Source of the DNA: Neurospora tetraspora
Lineage: Eukaryota; Ascomycota; Sordariomycetes; Sordariales; Sordariaceae
Direction of reading: 5' to 3'
Length of the DNA stretch: 64,000 bases
Assembly (NCBI RefSeq): GCF_033439725.1
Contig: NW_026944391.1
Location: 1,302,001-1,366,000 of the forward strand
Position 1 is the stretch's first letter. Each line of letters opens with the position of its first letter. The translations under genes and the position numbers were made by a program. Below, piece after piece: positions 44,488 through 55,078 of this stretch. Below the pieces are notes generated by a model. That model saw only the letters and a program-made list of their open reading frames with translations. It was not told the DNA's origin and did not search any database.

Positions 44488-46916
44488 TCACCAAACCCCT
44501 CTTCCTCTCCCTTCGAAAGCAAAGTTCAACACCACCGCCACAAGCAGCGACGCGCAGAGAACACTCGGTCCCCATTTATCGTAATACTTTGCCGCCTTTC
44601 TCGTCCTGATGGCGCGGCTGCGGTAGAGGTAAATCACCACGGCATAGCACAGCGAGAGGAACGCCAACAAGGTGAAAACACCGGCAGCGATGAAGGAGCT
44701 TCTGCTACCGCCCTTGCCGCTGGAGCCAAAGTTGAGGAGGGTTACGGCTATGGTGCCGATGTAGATCGAGTATTCGAGCTGTTGCATGTTAGTTAGCAAG
44801 GAATTATGAGAGAAAGGGGAAGGGATGCTGAGGTAAGGGGGGAAAAGGAAAGAGAAAGACATACCCAACCCAAGAACGTCCTCTCCGCAGCGAAATACAC
44901 CTTCGGCTCCACCCTCACCGGCACATAAATCTTCTTTCCCTTGGGCGCCTTGATCCTCTTCTGATGAATCTCGCCCGCACCCAACAAACTCTCCAGGTTC
45001 GCGTTTCTAGGCACCTCCGTCGCTCTGGGCCTAGGGACCAGCGCCTTTAGAACTGACCAGGTAACCCTCGCCGCGGCGTTCGCGCGCGTTTGCAGAAGGG
45101 TGGAGTAATACGTCCAGCCACCGACCTGCCTAGCAATCTCAAGCCTCTCGTCGTCGGACTCGTCATCGGAGTCGTACAGGTAAGTATTCTCGTTGGAAGC
45201 CTGCTCAACGGTTTGATCCTCAACATCATTAGCGGTTAGACCGCCACGAGCCCTACGGTTTCTAGCAGAGCCTTGAGCGCTAGTTTCGCCGTTCTGGCTG
45301 TCTTGGGTGCCGGTGCCGGTTGCGTTCTCATCGTCGGAATCGTAATCGTCGTCTTCGTCGACGTCGGAGGTGCTGGTCCTGGTGGAGTGGTCGAGGCGCT
45401 TGATGCCAAAGTCGTGCGTGGGCGGCTTGCGGATGTCGACATCCATCTGAGGGAACCAGTATGGGAGGAGGTGGATGCGATCGGGGAAGAGGCTGGCGGT
45501 GCCGTGGATGAACTTGGAGAACTTGGGGACAGCTTCCACCAAGTGACTAGAGATCAGCTGGCGGACCCACTCGGGCGGTTCCTGGCCGAGCTGTGTCTGC
45601 AACTTGACTTCAAGGACGGCGTACGGGAAGCGACAGATGTCACTGGGAGGAAGCTGGGAGAAAGGGTAATCGATGCCGATGTCCATGCGCCGCCAGTTGT
45701 CACCAGACCGCTGGACACCATCCAGGTTATCTTCGCGGATCATGGTCAGCTCGGTGTCGAGGGAGATGCGCACACGCGCGTCGGCGGGGAGTTGGAAGGC
45801 CGTGCGGTGGTAGAAGGAGCGGACAACAGGCTTGTAGCCCCTCTTAAGGACGCGGTACTGGATCTCGGAGGCGAGGCGCTCCTCCTCGGCGATGGCCTTT
45901 TCCGACTTCTTGCCTTCCTTGCGGGCCTTTTCGAAGATAGCGGCGGGAAGAAGCTCGCCGCGCATGTAGGCGTTGACGAACTTTTCTTTCAGGGCGAAAC
46001 GGGCCTTGACGGACTTTTCGCCGGTCCAATCTTCCCTGTGTGTTTTCCGTTCGACGAAGATGGTCTCGGTTTGCATGCCACCGTACCAGCGCAGACGGAT
46101 GGCCTCGGCACCCTCGGTTTTCTTCAATCGGCCCTCGTATAGCTCGAACGTGTCGGGGTTGTCGTAATAGATGGATGTGATGGCGGAGTCAGCCTCCTCA
46201 AACTCTTTGCTCGGATTGAAGACAAGAACGGGCAGATGCTTGAGGATGATCAACTTGAGTTCGGTGACGTTGTCGGGGTGCACCCAGTATTTGGTGGTGT
46301 GTCGGATAAAGCTGCCTTGACTTGCGCCAGCAGAACTGTCGCCTATGACGGGGTTGCCTCTTGTCCTGACCAAATCGTACAGCTTCGACAGCTGCACGAC
46401 CGACGCATCGTAGTTCTCCTTGTAGAATGGCTTCGCCTTGAGACGTGCGTCGAATACGGGCTTCAACCGCCATCCCGTCATCTTGTCGTGCTTCTTGATG
46501 ATCTTGTAGAAACCGGTATAGTTCACCTGGACGAACTTGGCAAGGTCGTGGACATCGGCGATGATATCGCTTAGATCCTCCTCCAGCAGCATGAACTCCT
46601 CCTCTGTCGGGCCATCTTCAGTCAGACCCCGTTCGTTTAGACGGTTGATGACATCTCTGACTTCGCGCTCCGTGACAGCTATCCTCCTCGAGATCTCCAT
46701 GGCCTTGACCTGCTGCTTGGTATGGACCTTGTCGAGCTCGGCCTCGAGCTTGCTGACGAAGCGTTTTTCATCCTCCTCTGTCCACTCGACCCTCTTGCCG
46801 TTGCCATTGGAGGTGCCGCTGGGGCGCTTCAGGTCGGCCTTGAGGCCGTCATAGTCGATGTAGTACCATTGGTATTCGCGGATGATGCTGGAGCGGAGCT
46901 GTTCGCCGAACTTCAT
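44488..46916 (-). CDS. vtc4: Vacuolar transporter chaperone subunit Vtc4 (polyphosphate polymerase)
   Basis: Catalytic subunit of the VTC complex, which makes polyphosphate from ATP and moves it into the vacuole (known for the family). Minus-strand exons are 46916-44865 and 44778-44488 (780 aa). The 86-nt intron has a GTATGT donor and a CTAAC branch site, and its removal gives [25 protein letters not shown]. The N-terminal SPX domain starts [26 protein letters not shown]. The central triphosphate-tunnel domain shows the RLRWYG and ERKTHREDW motifs. A Ser/Asp-rich linker and a C-terminal VTC1-type domain with three membrane segments follow. An in-frame ATG at 47018 would add 34 residues, but SPX proteins begin at MKFG. 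Confidence 0.95.
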
Positions 46917-47999
46917 GACGATAAGCCCTGGGCGCAACCGACGGGGTTTGTTCGAGAATCGATACTTGGTCGAGTGCCACGTCTGTTTTCCTGTCTTGAG
47001 ATCCTGGACGATTAGCATGGGCGTGGAAGACGCGAAGAGCGGGACAATGGATAGATCAGAAAGCGTTACGGGTAGCTTCGTACCTGATTCTAGCTGACGG
47101 GCCTACGGGAGTAGATATGGGTCGCGCAAAGAAGAAAGGTCGTGTGACTCGGCCGGGTAGTCAATGGTCGATGTAGCGAACGCCGGTGCGAAGGAGAGAG
47201 CGTGCGGTAATCGGTTGGTCGCTTTTTTCGTCTCGGTAGTATCGATAGGCCGGCTAGAATGTGACTACAGGGAGAAGCGACAATAGTGCGAACATGGGGT
47301 TGTCGAGTGGTTCGTGGTCGTGGTTTGTTATTGGCATGGAGTTGATGCGAAAAGATGGAACTGATGATACCAGAAATTGGCCGCGACACTAGCACTGATG
47401 CTGCAGGCTGTCTGCGTCGAGCTGTTAGTGCATGCTACGTGTACAGGGCGACTTAGTGACAGGGCCGGGCGGTCTGAGGTCACCATGAAGGCACGTTCCA
47501 CAGACAGCTGCTGCCATTGGCCAATCAAGTGGAGCCCGTGTCTGGTGCTCAAGGACTTGATCCGAGTGTCGTTCAAAGTGGGGTGATATCGTCACTGCAG
47601 TGGGCCGTGCACTAACAGGGAAGGGCCTGTCTCGGGCGACAATCTGTTAACGACGGATGGGCCCGCTGTAGAGCGCTATCTTTGTCATGTGAAGAGAGAA
47701 CGAATACCTCCAGACAAAGAAATGGTAAACAAGAGATGTGGGATGGAATTATGATGGTGATGAGTAAAAGATGTAGGTGACTGTCGAACATCAGATCCTA
47801 TTTACAGCTATACCGGCCACAGCAGCTTTTGCACAATACCTCTTACACATAACCCTGTCCATCGTGCTTTTGACCACCACTAACCCTGAGCCGTTGAATC
47901 TGCATGCCCCACTGAAAAAATAAACTGCCCAATCGAGACACTTGATGGCCTCACTCTCACTCAATCAACAGTCAACATCACTCCCAAACACCAGCCACC
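46917..47999. promoter_or_regulatory. Shared upstream region of VTC4 (minus) and RMT2 (plus)
   Basis: Divergent spacer of about 1.1 kb. A CACGTT word at about 47492 resembles the core bound by phosphate-responsive bHLH factors (Pho4/NUC-1 class), which would suit VTC4. A single 6-mer is weak evidence. No gene was seen. Confidence 0.35.
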
Positions 48000-49360
48000 A
48001 TGTCCGACAACGACTCGATATCAGTCCGCATCTCGGAGGATTGCCCTCCCGAGATCCAGCGCATGCTCACGGCCGCCTGGGCCCACGATTTCGAGACAGT
48101 CAAGAAGCTGATCGACACACCCGAAGTCGCGAGAGGCCAGGACCCCAAGACGGGCGAATCTCCCCTGCACGCTGCCATCCGCTCATGCGGTGCTCCTTCT
48201 GAGGATGACACTCCCGAGGACCTCGAAAAGGCCAAGGCTACCGTCTCGGAGCTGCTCATGTGGGGTGCCATCTGGAACGATGTCGACAACAACAACGAGA
48301 CTCCCGGCTGTGTTGCTGCCCGTCTCAACAGGCCTGAGCTGTATGAGCTCTGCGTCAATGCTGGTGTGAGGGCCGAGATGTTGTTTGGTCTGATGGATGG
48401 CTATGAGGCTTTGGACAGTGATGATGAGGATGAGGAGATGGCGGAGGGTGAGGAGGCACAGGCTGAGGATGGCGAAGAGGCTCCCGAGCTTGTCGCCGCG
48501 GAAGAGGCCGAGGGTGCTCAAAAGGATGAGGCGACTGCTGAGGAAGAGAAGCCCGCTGTCTTCCAGCCGCCTGCAGTTAACCTCGAGGAGCAAGTCACCA
48601 GCGACAAGTATCTCCGCTCCACTGTTGCTTACTCGGACGGCAAGCTGGTCGACGACGCCGGCAACGGTGTCATGATGGCCTGGGAAACCGACATTATGCG
48701 TCGCAGCGTCGACGCCCTGCTCCCTAACAAGGAGCCCGGCAAGAGGATCCTTAACATCGGCTTTGGCATGGGTATCATCGATGGCATGTTCGCCGAGACC
48801 AAGCCGGCCGTCCATCATATCATCGAGGCCCATCCCGAAGTCCTCGAGTACATCTCCACACCCGAGTCCAAGTTCGATTCCACCTGGGAAGAGAGCGGTC
48901 CGGCTCCCGGTGCCTACAGAGTCTGGGAGGGCAAGTGGCAGCAGATTGGACTGCAGCTGTTGGAGGAGGGCCATGTCTACGATGCCATCTACTTTGACAC
49001 CTTCGGCGAGGACTACGGCCAGCTGCGCATGTTCTTCGCCGAGTACATCCCCGGTCTGCTTGACTCCAACGGCATCTTCGGTTTCTTCAACGGACTGGGA
49101 GCTGATCGCCAGATTTGCTATGATGTCTACACCAAGGTCGCTGAGATGCACCTGGCTGATGCCGGTCTGGACGTGGAGTGGACGGAGATTCCTGTGGACA
49201 TGAAGGAGCTGGCGGAGGCCGACAAGGACGGATGGGAGGGTGTTAAGAGGAGGTATTGGACTCTTGATAGTAAGTCCCGGACGTTTAGCTTCCTGTGTTC
49301 TGTACTCCTTGCTAACATTTCACAGCATACCGCTTGCCCGTGTGCACGTTCCTCGGATAA
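48000..49360 (+). CDS. rmt2: Arginine N-methyltransferase Rmt2 (type IV, delta-N)
   Basis: Methylates the internal (delta) nitrogen of arginine; the yeast enzyme acts on ribosomal protein uL11. Exons are 48000-49269 and 49326-49360 (434 aa). The 56-nt intron (GTAAGT, CTAAC, CAG) splits one Thr codon and yields the ending YWTLDTYRLPVCTFLG. Residues 1-130 resemble ankyrin-type repeats (GESPLHAAIRS; NNETPGCVAARLNRPELYELCVNAG). An acidic Glu/Ala-rich linker follows. The Rmt2 methyltransferase domain then has MMAWETDIMRRSVDALLP, the SAM-binding ILNIGFGMGIIDGMF, HHIIEAHPEVL and YDAIYFDTFGEDYGQLRMFFAEYIPGLLD. All are diagnostic. Confidence 0.95.
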
Positions 49361-50379
49361 GCTTCTTCTTTCTTCTCTCCGTCCAAAATGTCAAAGCCGC
49401 GATACCCATTCTCTTCCGTATACAGTCCCACAACCTATGCCATTGTTCACGTTTCTTGCCCGTCGCCCACACCCTGGCTTGTTCTGACCATCCACACATG
49501 CGGATGTTTTCAGTCTACTCTTAGCTACATATGCAGCTTCTTTTCAACTGGATTGGCTCATAATCCTAGTATGATCCACAAAGCATATCCGTTAATAATG
49601 AGTATTAGCGGTAGTGATGCTCCCTTCGTCCACGAACGAACTTTGCTCCCACCACGCAATTCGGCCAGGTGGTCTACGCGGCTATCGTCTCACGATAAGC
49701 ATAGTAAGGTATGCACCCTCACTCGGACAGATGCCGGTGATAAATGTAACCGTCCCTGTCAGTATCGGACTGTTCGGCGTTCGCAATCAGTAAGCGCTCT
49801 ACAGATACCTTCATGTCGACAGGATTTAAAAGCTTGTTTTGTCGACAAGCCGGTACCACCCTAGGCACGGTCCGCGCCTTCTTCTTCGCTATCGCAATCA
49901 CCTCCACCTTCTCCACCTCCTGAAGCAAGCTAGAAAAAACCATCACTGCTTTGAGAGGCTCGCCGAAACCACTGCAGAAGCGCGCGGGGAACAAACTCCG
50001 GCAACAGTTAGTTCGGAGCGACGATCATTTCGCTGGATTGGCCAGTTGCTTGCTGTGGGCCGAGTGGTTCAAGTCTAGTGTAGACAGGCTGTGATGTTTC
50101 GTTCGTGCAACCATCGTCAGGGTCCGAACTCCACCATACTACTACCCTACTGACATCCAGCTCACAACACGATGCGGCTACACTAGCTTCTACACGAGAC
50201 TAGTCGGGACTTACGGGAATGGTGTGCCGGACAGGTGTAAGTCGGGCTTGTGAAAAGGAAAAGTTCATCATGTCTTTTTGTCAGGGAGGGGATATAAAGC
50301 ATGACGGCTCGGCCTTGAAACTCTCCTGGTCTAGTTCCTCCAGGACAGGGACGACTACAGAGTCGTCAAGTTGCCCAAC
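49361..50379. other. Intergenic region between RMT2 and the P450
   Basis: No gene was seen. A TATA-like GATATAAAGC lies near 50290, about 90 bp before the P450 start codon. Confidence 0.45.
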
Positions 50380-52247
50380 ATGATTCTCCCCACCAAGGCC
50401 TCCCTCGGGGGCTTCTTCGACCCTTCTCATCTCACAAATGCATCTCCCAAGACGATCATCCTCATCACCATCTCCCTCCTCGTTGTCTACTACATCACCT
50501 CCTCCGTCCTCGCCTGGTACCGCCTGCGTCACTTCGACGGCCCATGGCTCGGCAAATTCTCCTACCTCTGGATCTTCAAGATCATCCACTCGGGCCAAAT
50601 GGGTGAAGAAGCCCATGCCGCTCAAGACAAGTACGGCGGCGTCGAGCCCGGCTACCCGTCCACCGTGCGCATCGGCCCCTCGGACCTCATGACCACCGAA
50701 CTCGACCTGATTCGGCGCATGTCCGGCGCGCGCTCGCGCTACGTCCGTTCGAACTGGTACAAGCTCAACCGCCTCGATCCTTATGACGATAACATGTTCA
50801 GCACCACCTCTACCACCTACCACGACAAGCTCAAGAGCAAGATGGCTCCCGGCTACTCAGGCAGGGATAACACCGGCGTGGAGAGGGATATCGACTACGT
50901 GATCAGCAAGCTTGTCGACAAGATCAGGGCCAAGTACGCTGCCCCCAAGGGGTCGACATCACCAGCGGGGAGGGAAATGTTGGAGTTCGGCCAGATGGTG
51001 CAGTATTTCACGCTGGATGTTATCTGCAAGACGGCGTTCCAGATCGAGTTTGATCATATCACCAAGGAGGAGGACGTGTTTGGGTATATCTACATGGTCC
51101 ACAATCTGGTCTATGCTAACGCCATGGGGGCAACTATCCCCATGGTCGGGAAGATTTTGAGCAATCCGTTGTTCCTGAAGATCTTTGGACCGACGACGAA
51201 AGATCCGAGGGGGATGGGGTTGATCATGAAGTGGGTTTCTGTCCTTGTCTCGGCTTGCTTGGGGAGATGACTGACAGGACACAGGGTCGCTCGAGAAATC
51301 GTCACCAAACGTTTTGCTCCTGACGCCAAAGACCAGCAGGACATGCTCGTAAGTCTTCCCATTCTCGCTTTCTACCTTTTTCTTCCTCCCCATTAATCTT
51401 CTCCAACCGTCACAGGGCTCCTTCATCCGCCGCGGCCTCACCCAACGCCAATGCGAAACCGAATCCATCTTCCAAATCCTCGCCGGCTCCGACACCACCG
51501 CTACCGGCATCCGCTCCGGCCTGCTCTACCTCTGCTCCAACCCGCGCGCCTACACGCGTCTACAGCGCGAAATCGACGAAAGCATCGCATCCGGTCTCAT
51601 CTCCTCCCCTTGCATCACCAACTCCGAATCCCTCTCTTTCCCTTACCTCCAAGCGGTAATCTACGAGTCCCTGCGCATGCGCCCTCCCTTCGACGGACTT
51701 CCGTTCAAGATCGTGCCGCCTGAGGGCGATCACACCCGCGACGGAAGATTCATCCCCGGTGGAACGAAGATTACGGCTACGTTTGGCGCGATGCAGAGGA
51801 ATAAGGAGGTATTTGGCGTCGATAGTGATGTCTGGAGACCGGAGAGGTGGTTGGAGGAGGAGGGGTGTGATGCGGAACGCAGGAGGGAGATGAAGAGCGT
51901 GGTGGAGATGGTGTTTGGGTATGGGAGGTGGCAGTGCGCGGGCAAGATGGTGGCGTTGCTGGAGTTGAATAAGATTTTTTGCCAGGTAAGTTTTTTTCCT
52001 TTCTGCTTGGGTTGCCGGAGACAAAGGGCAGACGCTAGACGATGAAAGAGTCGCGGGGTCTGCGAATGAAGGGGTGATAACAAAATGCTAATATGGCGTC
52101 AAACAGCTCATTCGGAACTTCGATTTCCAACTCGCCAACCCTACGCAACCGTGGAAGAGCCGCAACTATCACATCTTCTTCCATGACGACTTTTACATGA
52201 CTGTTACGGACAGGCACAGCAAGACGGAGGAAGAGAAGTCTGGCTAG
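50380..52247 (+). CDS. Cytochrome P450 monooxygenase (pisatin demethylase-like group)
   Basis: Membrane-anchored haem-thiolate monooxygenase. Exons are 50380-51230, 51285-51348, 51416-51985 and 52107-52247 (541 aa). Introns are 54, 67 and 121 nt; the first uses a GTGGGT donor. An N-terminal hydrophobic anchor (TIILITISLLVVYYITSSVL) is followed by the I-helix AGSDTTATGIR, the K-helix YESLRMRPP (ExxR), PERW, and the haem-binding FGYGRWQCAGKM with the cysteine ligand at about C479. The overall pattern resembles the fungal pisatin-demethylase-type clan. Substrate is unknown. No other secondary-metabolism genes lie next to it, so a cluster role is not supported. Confidence 0.93.
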
Positions 52248-52950
52248 AAGCCTGTCGAGATGGACCAAGAAATACGCAAATGATAATAGTTCAGTTCCAC
52301 ATTTTGTTCCCTTTTCTGATGTCCTTCCTCGCACGCATTCCATTCACGTTGGAGTTCATGATACTGTCCCTCCTCGACTTCCTGCTAGGCCGATGGGCTG
52401 CCTCAGACGGCAAAACACCTAGAGCTTCTCAGTCGCTGAGATCTTCCCCACTGTCATCTGTCATTGCCTGTTTACGAGCAGCTGAGCAGGATCCACATCA
52501 GAATCGATGTCATCTGTCCCTCACAGTTCGGCCTCCAAGTAACCCATGGGCCATAGCTCCGGAAGCTCTCGCCCAGCTTCCAGTTCCGTTCAAGGAACAC
52601 GCCCCTATCATCCTTCCACCAAAATCGGGTGCACAACTGTTAGTGTCCACAGACCTCGTACCACACGCCCGAGTCCTCCTCGTAACCCCCAGCTCCCCAA
52701 CCCCTCAAGCAATGACGTCCACTCTCCGTACATGCTCTCCAGACACCGCCGTCAAAATGACATCTTCAGTCCATGCTTCTCCATCCCACACCTAACGTCC
52801 CTATATGAAGGTCACCCTCTCTCTTCATTCCTTCCCACAATTACGTGCTCTCTACTTCCCTCCTCCTTCTTCTTTAGATCTCGTTCCATGCATCATCAGT
52901 ATCATCACGAACGTCAACAACATCATCAAAACCAAGAACAACATCACAAC
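52248..52950. other. Intergenic region before the Gly/Met-rich protein gene
   Basis: No domain-bearing frame was seen. Ser/Pro-rich open frames run through 52280-52950 but look like leader sequence. Confidence 0.4.
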
Positions 52951-53712
52951 ATGCCGCAGCACGGAAAGAAGCAGGTGCACCAGGAGAACATTGGTCAGCA
53001 CCCGCACCATAACAGGCACGAGGGCGAGCAGGAGCCTGGATACACCGATCTCGCTCTGGAGGAGGGTCATGATCTGATTTACCGCGCTGAGGAGGAGGCT
53101 CATGTATGTTGTTGACCATCCCTATTTTCCCCCCTCTTCCACTCAGTCTTTTCCCATTTTTCGTCTCAATCCCCCATTCGATCGATCTCTTTGATCGCTC
53201 GCCCCTGGACATCTGTGTCGAAGCGTGTCCCGTCCACTGCCTCCTTCCCCATGACCTACCTCCTCTCACCCCCATTTAAATGCCCTTCCCAACACCCAGT
53301 TATATACCTCATCACACACACACTAACACCCCAATCCCAGATGCACGACGACGAAAAAATGATGCCAAAATCCTCCCAACCCCAGTCCTCCATGTCCTCT
53401 AAATCCGCCCAACAGCAAATGGGCAAGCAAGGCGGCATGACCAAGGACATGAAAGCCAAGATGATGCCCGAGGGCGCGTCCCCTCAGCAGAACATGCCCC
53501 AGGGTTCGTCGTCTTCCGGCGGTGGCATGGGTGGCTCCTCTGGCATGGGTGGTATGGGCCAGCAGCAAAGTATGGAGGGGTCTGGCGGCAGTAAGCAAGG
53601 AATGGGTCAGAAGATGGGGGAAGATATGAAGAAGGGGATGGAGGGGATGGGGAAGAAGATGGGCGAGATGAAGGAGGGGATGAAGGAGGGGATGGGGATG
53701 GGGAAGAAGTGA
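52951..53712 (+). CDS. Small Gly/Met-rich low-complexity protein
   Basis: Proposed exons are 52951-53103 and 53341-53712 (174 aa), with a 237-nt intron (GTATGT donor, CTAAC, CCAG acceptor) that keeps frame. Exon 1 encodes a His/Gln/Glu-rich segment ending GYTDLALEEGHDLIYRAEEEAH. Exon 2 encodes MHDDEKMMPKSS, a Ser/Gln part, a Gly/Met stretch (SSGGGMGGSSGMGGMGQQQ) and a C-terminus of GMEGMGKKMGEMKEGMKEGMGMGKK, an irregular amphipathic Met/Lys repeat. No domain is recognised. An upstream in-frame ATG at about 52888 would add a His/Gln-rich stretch. The intact splice signals and frame support a real gene; its function is unknown. Confidence 0.6.
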
Positions 53713-54427
53713 ATAGAGGAAAAGTGGAGGGGGGGAGATCTGAGGGAGGGGAGGATGATGGTCAGAGGAGAGAGGGGGATGATGAGACAGATTGGGAGGG
53801 GGCTGGTTTGTGGGCTTTGGTATTAGGTGGTGGGTGATTGGTGTTTGGTGGGAGTGTAAGTGATAAAAGTGTATATACATGACATGACTTGAACTCGATG
53901 GTGATAGTTATGTGGATGTTCAGCCGTCCGTGTTGCTTTAGAGGTATGTTTGACTGTGATGCGATATCGACGGGGACATATCCCGGGGCTCACGTTGTCT
54001 CCTCAGCCCCGTTTCTTTTTGGTTGGGATGACGTACACTAGGGCAGCAATCCCGGCCCGTGGTCAATTCGCAACGGAAGGCGCGACGAGGGTCCTTCCGC
54101 CCTCATTATCGGACACTGCACCGATCAGAGCACATTATGCCCCTTGATGATCTTGATCATCTGTTTCGAAGCCAGGCAGCCCCCGGATTGACAGCGCGAG
54201 GAAAGGATGCCAATCTCGCGCTCAAGTCAACGAATAGGTACATTTGAGCTTGTGATGAGCTACGGATGAGTGTCCAATAAGCACAAACAGTCAAACCTCA
54301 CCTTCTATGCAATAAAGCAGCAAAGGTACAACATGATATCTCGCAAGAACAAAGAAGCAACAAAAAGATTAGATGAACACCGCAGCAAAGTAGAGAGACG
54401 AAACGCAAAATGAAAGCAAAAGGACAC
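53713..54427. other. Intergenic region before RNA copy 4
   Basis: The first 150 bp are G-rich and likely belong to the 3' untranslated region of the preceding gene. Nothing else was recognised. Confidence 0.4.
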
Positions 54428-54571
54428 AAAAAGGGTGCTGGTAAATGTTTGGATGCCGCTGCCCGGAGTCGAACCTGGGACCTGCTTTTCGGCTCTCACC
54501 GGCCTTACCTAGACTTGGGCTTCGCTTAATCGTCGTGTGCTACCATTATACCACGGGGCTATTTACCAGCA
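54428..54571 (-). ncRNA. Pol III-type structured RNA, family 1, copy 4
   Basis: The terminal stem TGCTGGTAAAT (54571-54561) pairs perfectly over 11 bp with ATTTACCAGCA (54446-54436). It has an A box (TGGTATAATGG), a D-arm-like hairpin, the internal AGGTAAGGC word, a CGG/CCG hairpin, B box GGTTCGACTCC and a T5 run (54432-54428). Upstream, only a poor TATA-like match (GGAATATCAG) is present, so promoter strength may be reduced. It lies about 360 bp from copy 5 in the same orientation. Confidence 0.66.
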
Positions 54572-54927
54572 AGATGTGTTGCGCAAGGGTCCAGAAGAAA
54601 CGCTGATATTCCACTTTCACGAAGCGCAACCAACTCAGGAGAGGTAGTAATACTTTCAACTGAACCCACCGACCATGAAAGGCGTCACCAAAGTGCAATT
54701 GTCATGGTGCCGGAAGACCGCTTTCACCAATTATCGAACCTGGCAAGTTCGGCACTCAAAGTGGTCTCTATCGTTGCGGCGGTGCATGTGCACTTTGGGG
54801 ACACATCGTCGTCCGTCACAGACTCACAGCAACGAACCTCGCTTGATATGAACAAAGCCAGTGCAGTCCTTTTCCAAAAGAGAACGGAAAAAAAAACAGA
54901 CAGGCAGACGGCGTGCCCGAAAAGGAC
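54572..54927. other. Spacer between RNA copies 4 and 5
   Basis: Contains the upstream region of copy 4 and the terminator side of copy 5. No gene was seen. Confidence 0.4.
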
Positions 54928-55078
54928 AAAAAAAGAGTGCTGGTAAATGTTGGAGTGCCACTGCCCGGAGTCGAACCTGGGACGTGTCGTTGGTCCGCTG
55001 ACCGCCTGCCTTACCTGGGCTTGGGACGTTGCTTCTCATGACGTGTGCTACCGTTACACCACGGGGCCATTTACCAGC
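54928..55078 (-). ncRNA. Pol III-type structured RNA, family 1, copy 5 (best preserved)
   Basis: TATA-like box GGGTATATAAC (55124-55114) followed by TTTCCCTTCC lies about 40 bp upstream. The terminal stem GCTGGTAAATG (55078-55068) pairs perfectly over 11 bp with CATTTACCAGC (54949-54939). Inside are A box TGGTGTAACGG, the GTG/CAC hairpin, CCCAAGCCCAGGTAAGGC, a perfect GGTC-AGCG-GACC hairpin, B box GGTTCGACTCC, the conserved GGGCAGTGGCA, and a T7 terminator (54934-54928). The body is nearly identical to copy 3. Confidence 0.72.

Noticed and set aside
46917-47018. Upstream ATG at 47018 as the Vtc4 start
   Set aside because: It would add 34 residues before the SPX domain, while the family starts at MKFG, which is at 46916.
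37562-55073. Calling the five A/B-box loci ordinary intron-containing tRNAs
   Set aside because: The expected acceptor stems do not pair (several mismatches at the same positions in most copies) and no anticodon loop with a paired stem could be placed. The pairing that does form lies outside the tRNA limits.
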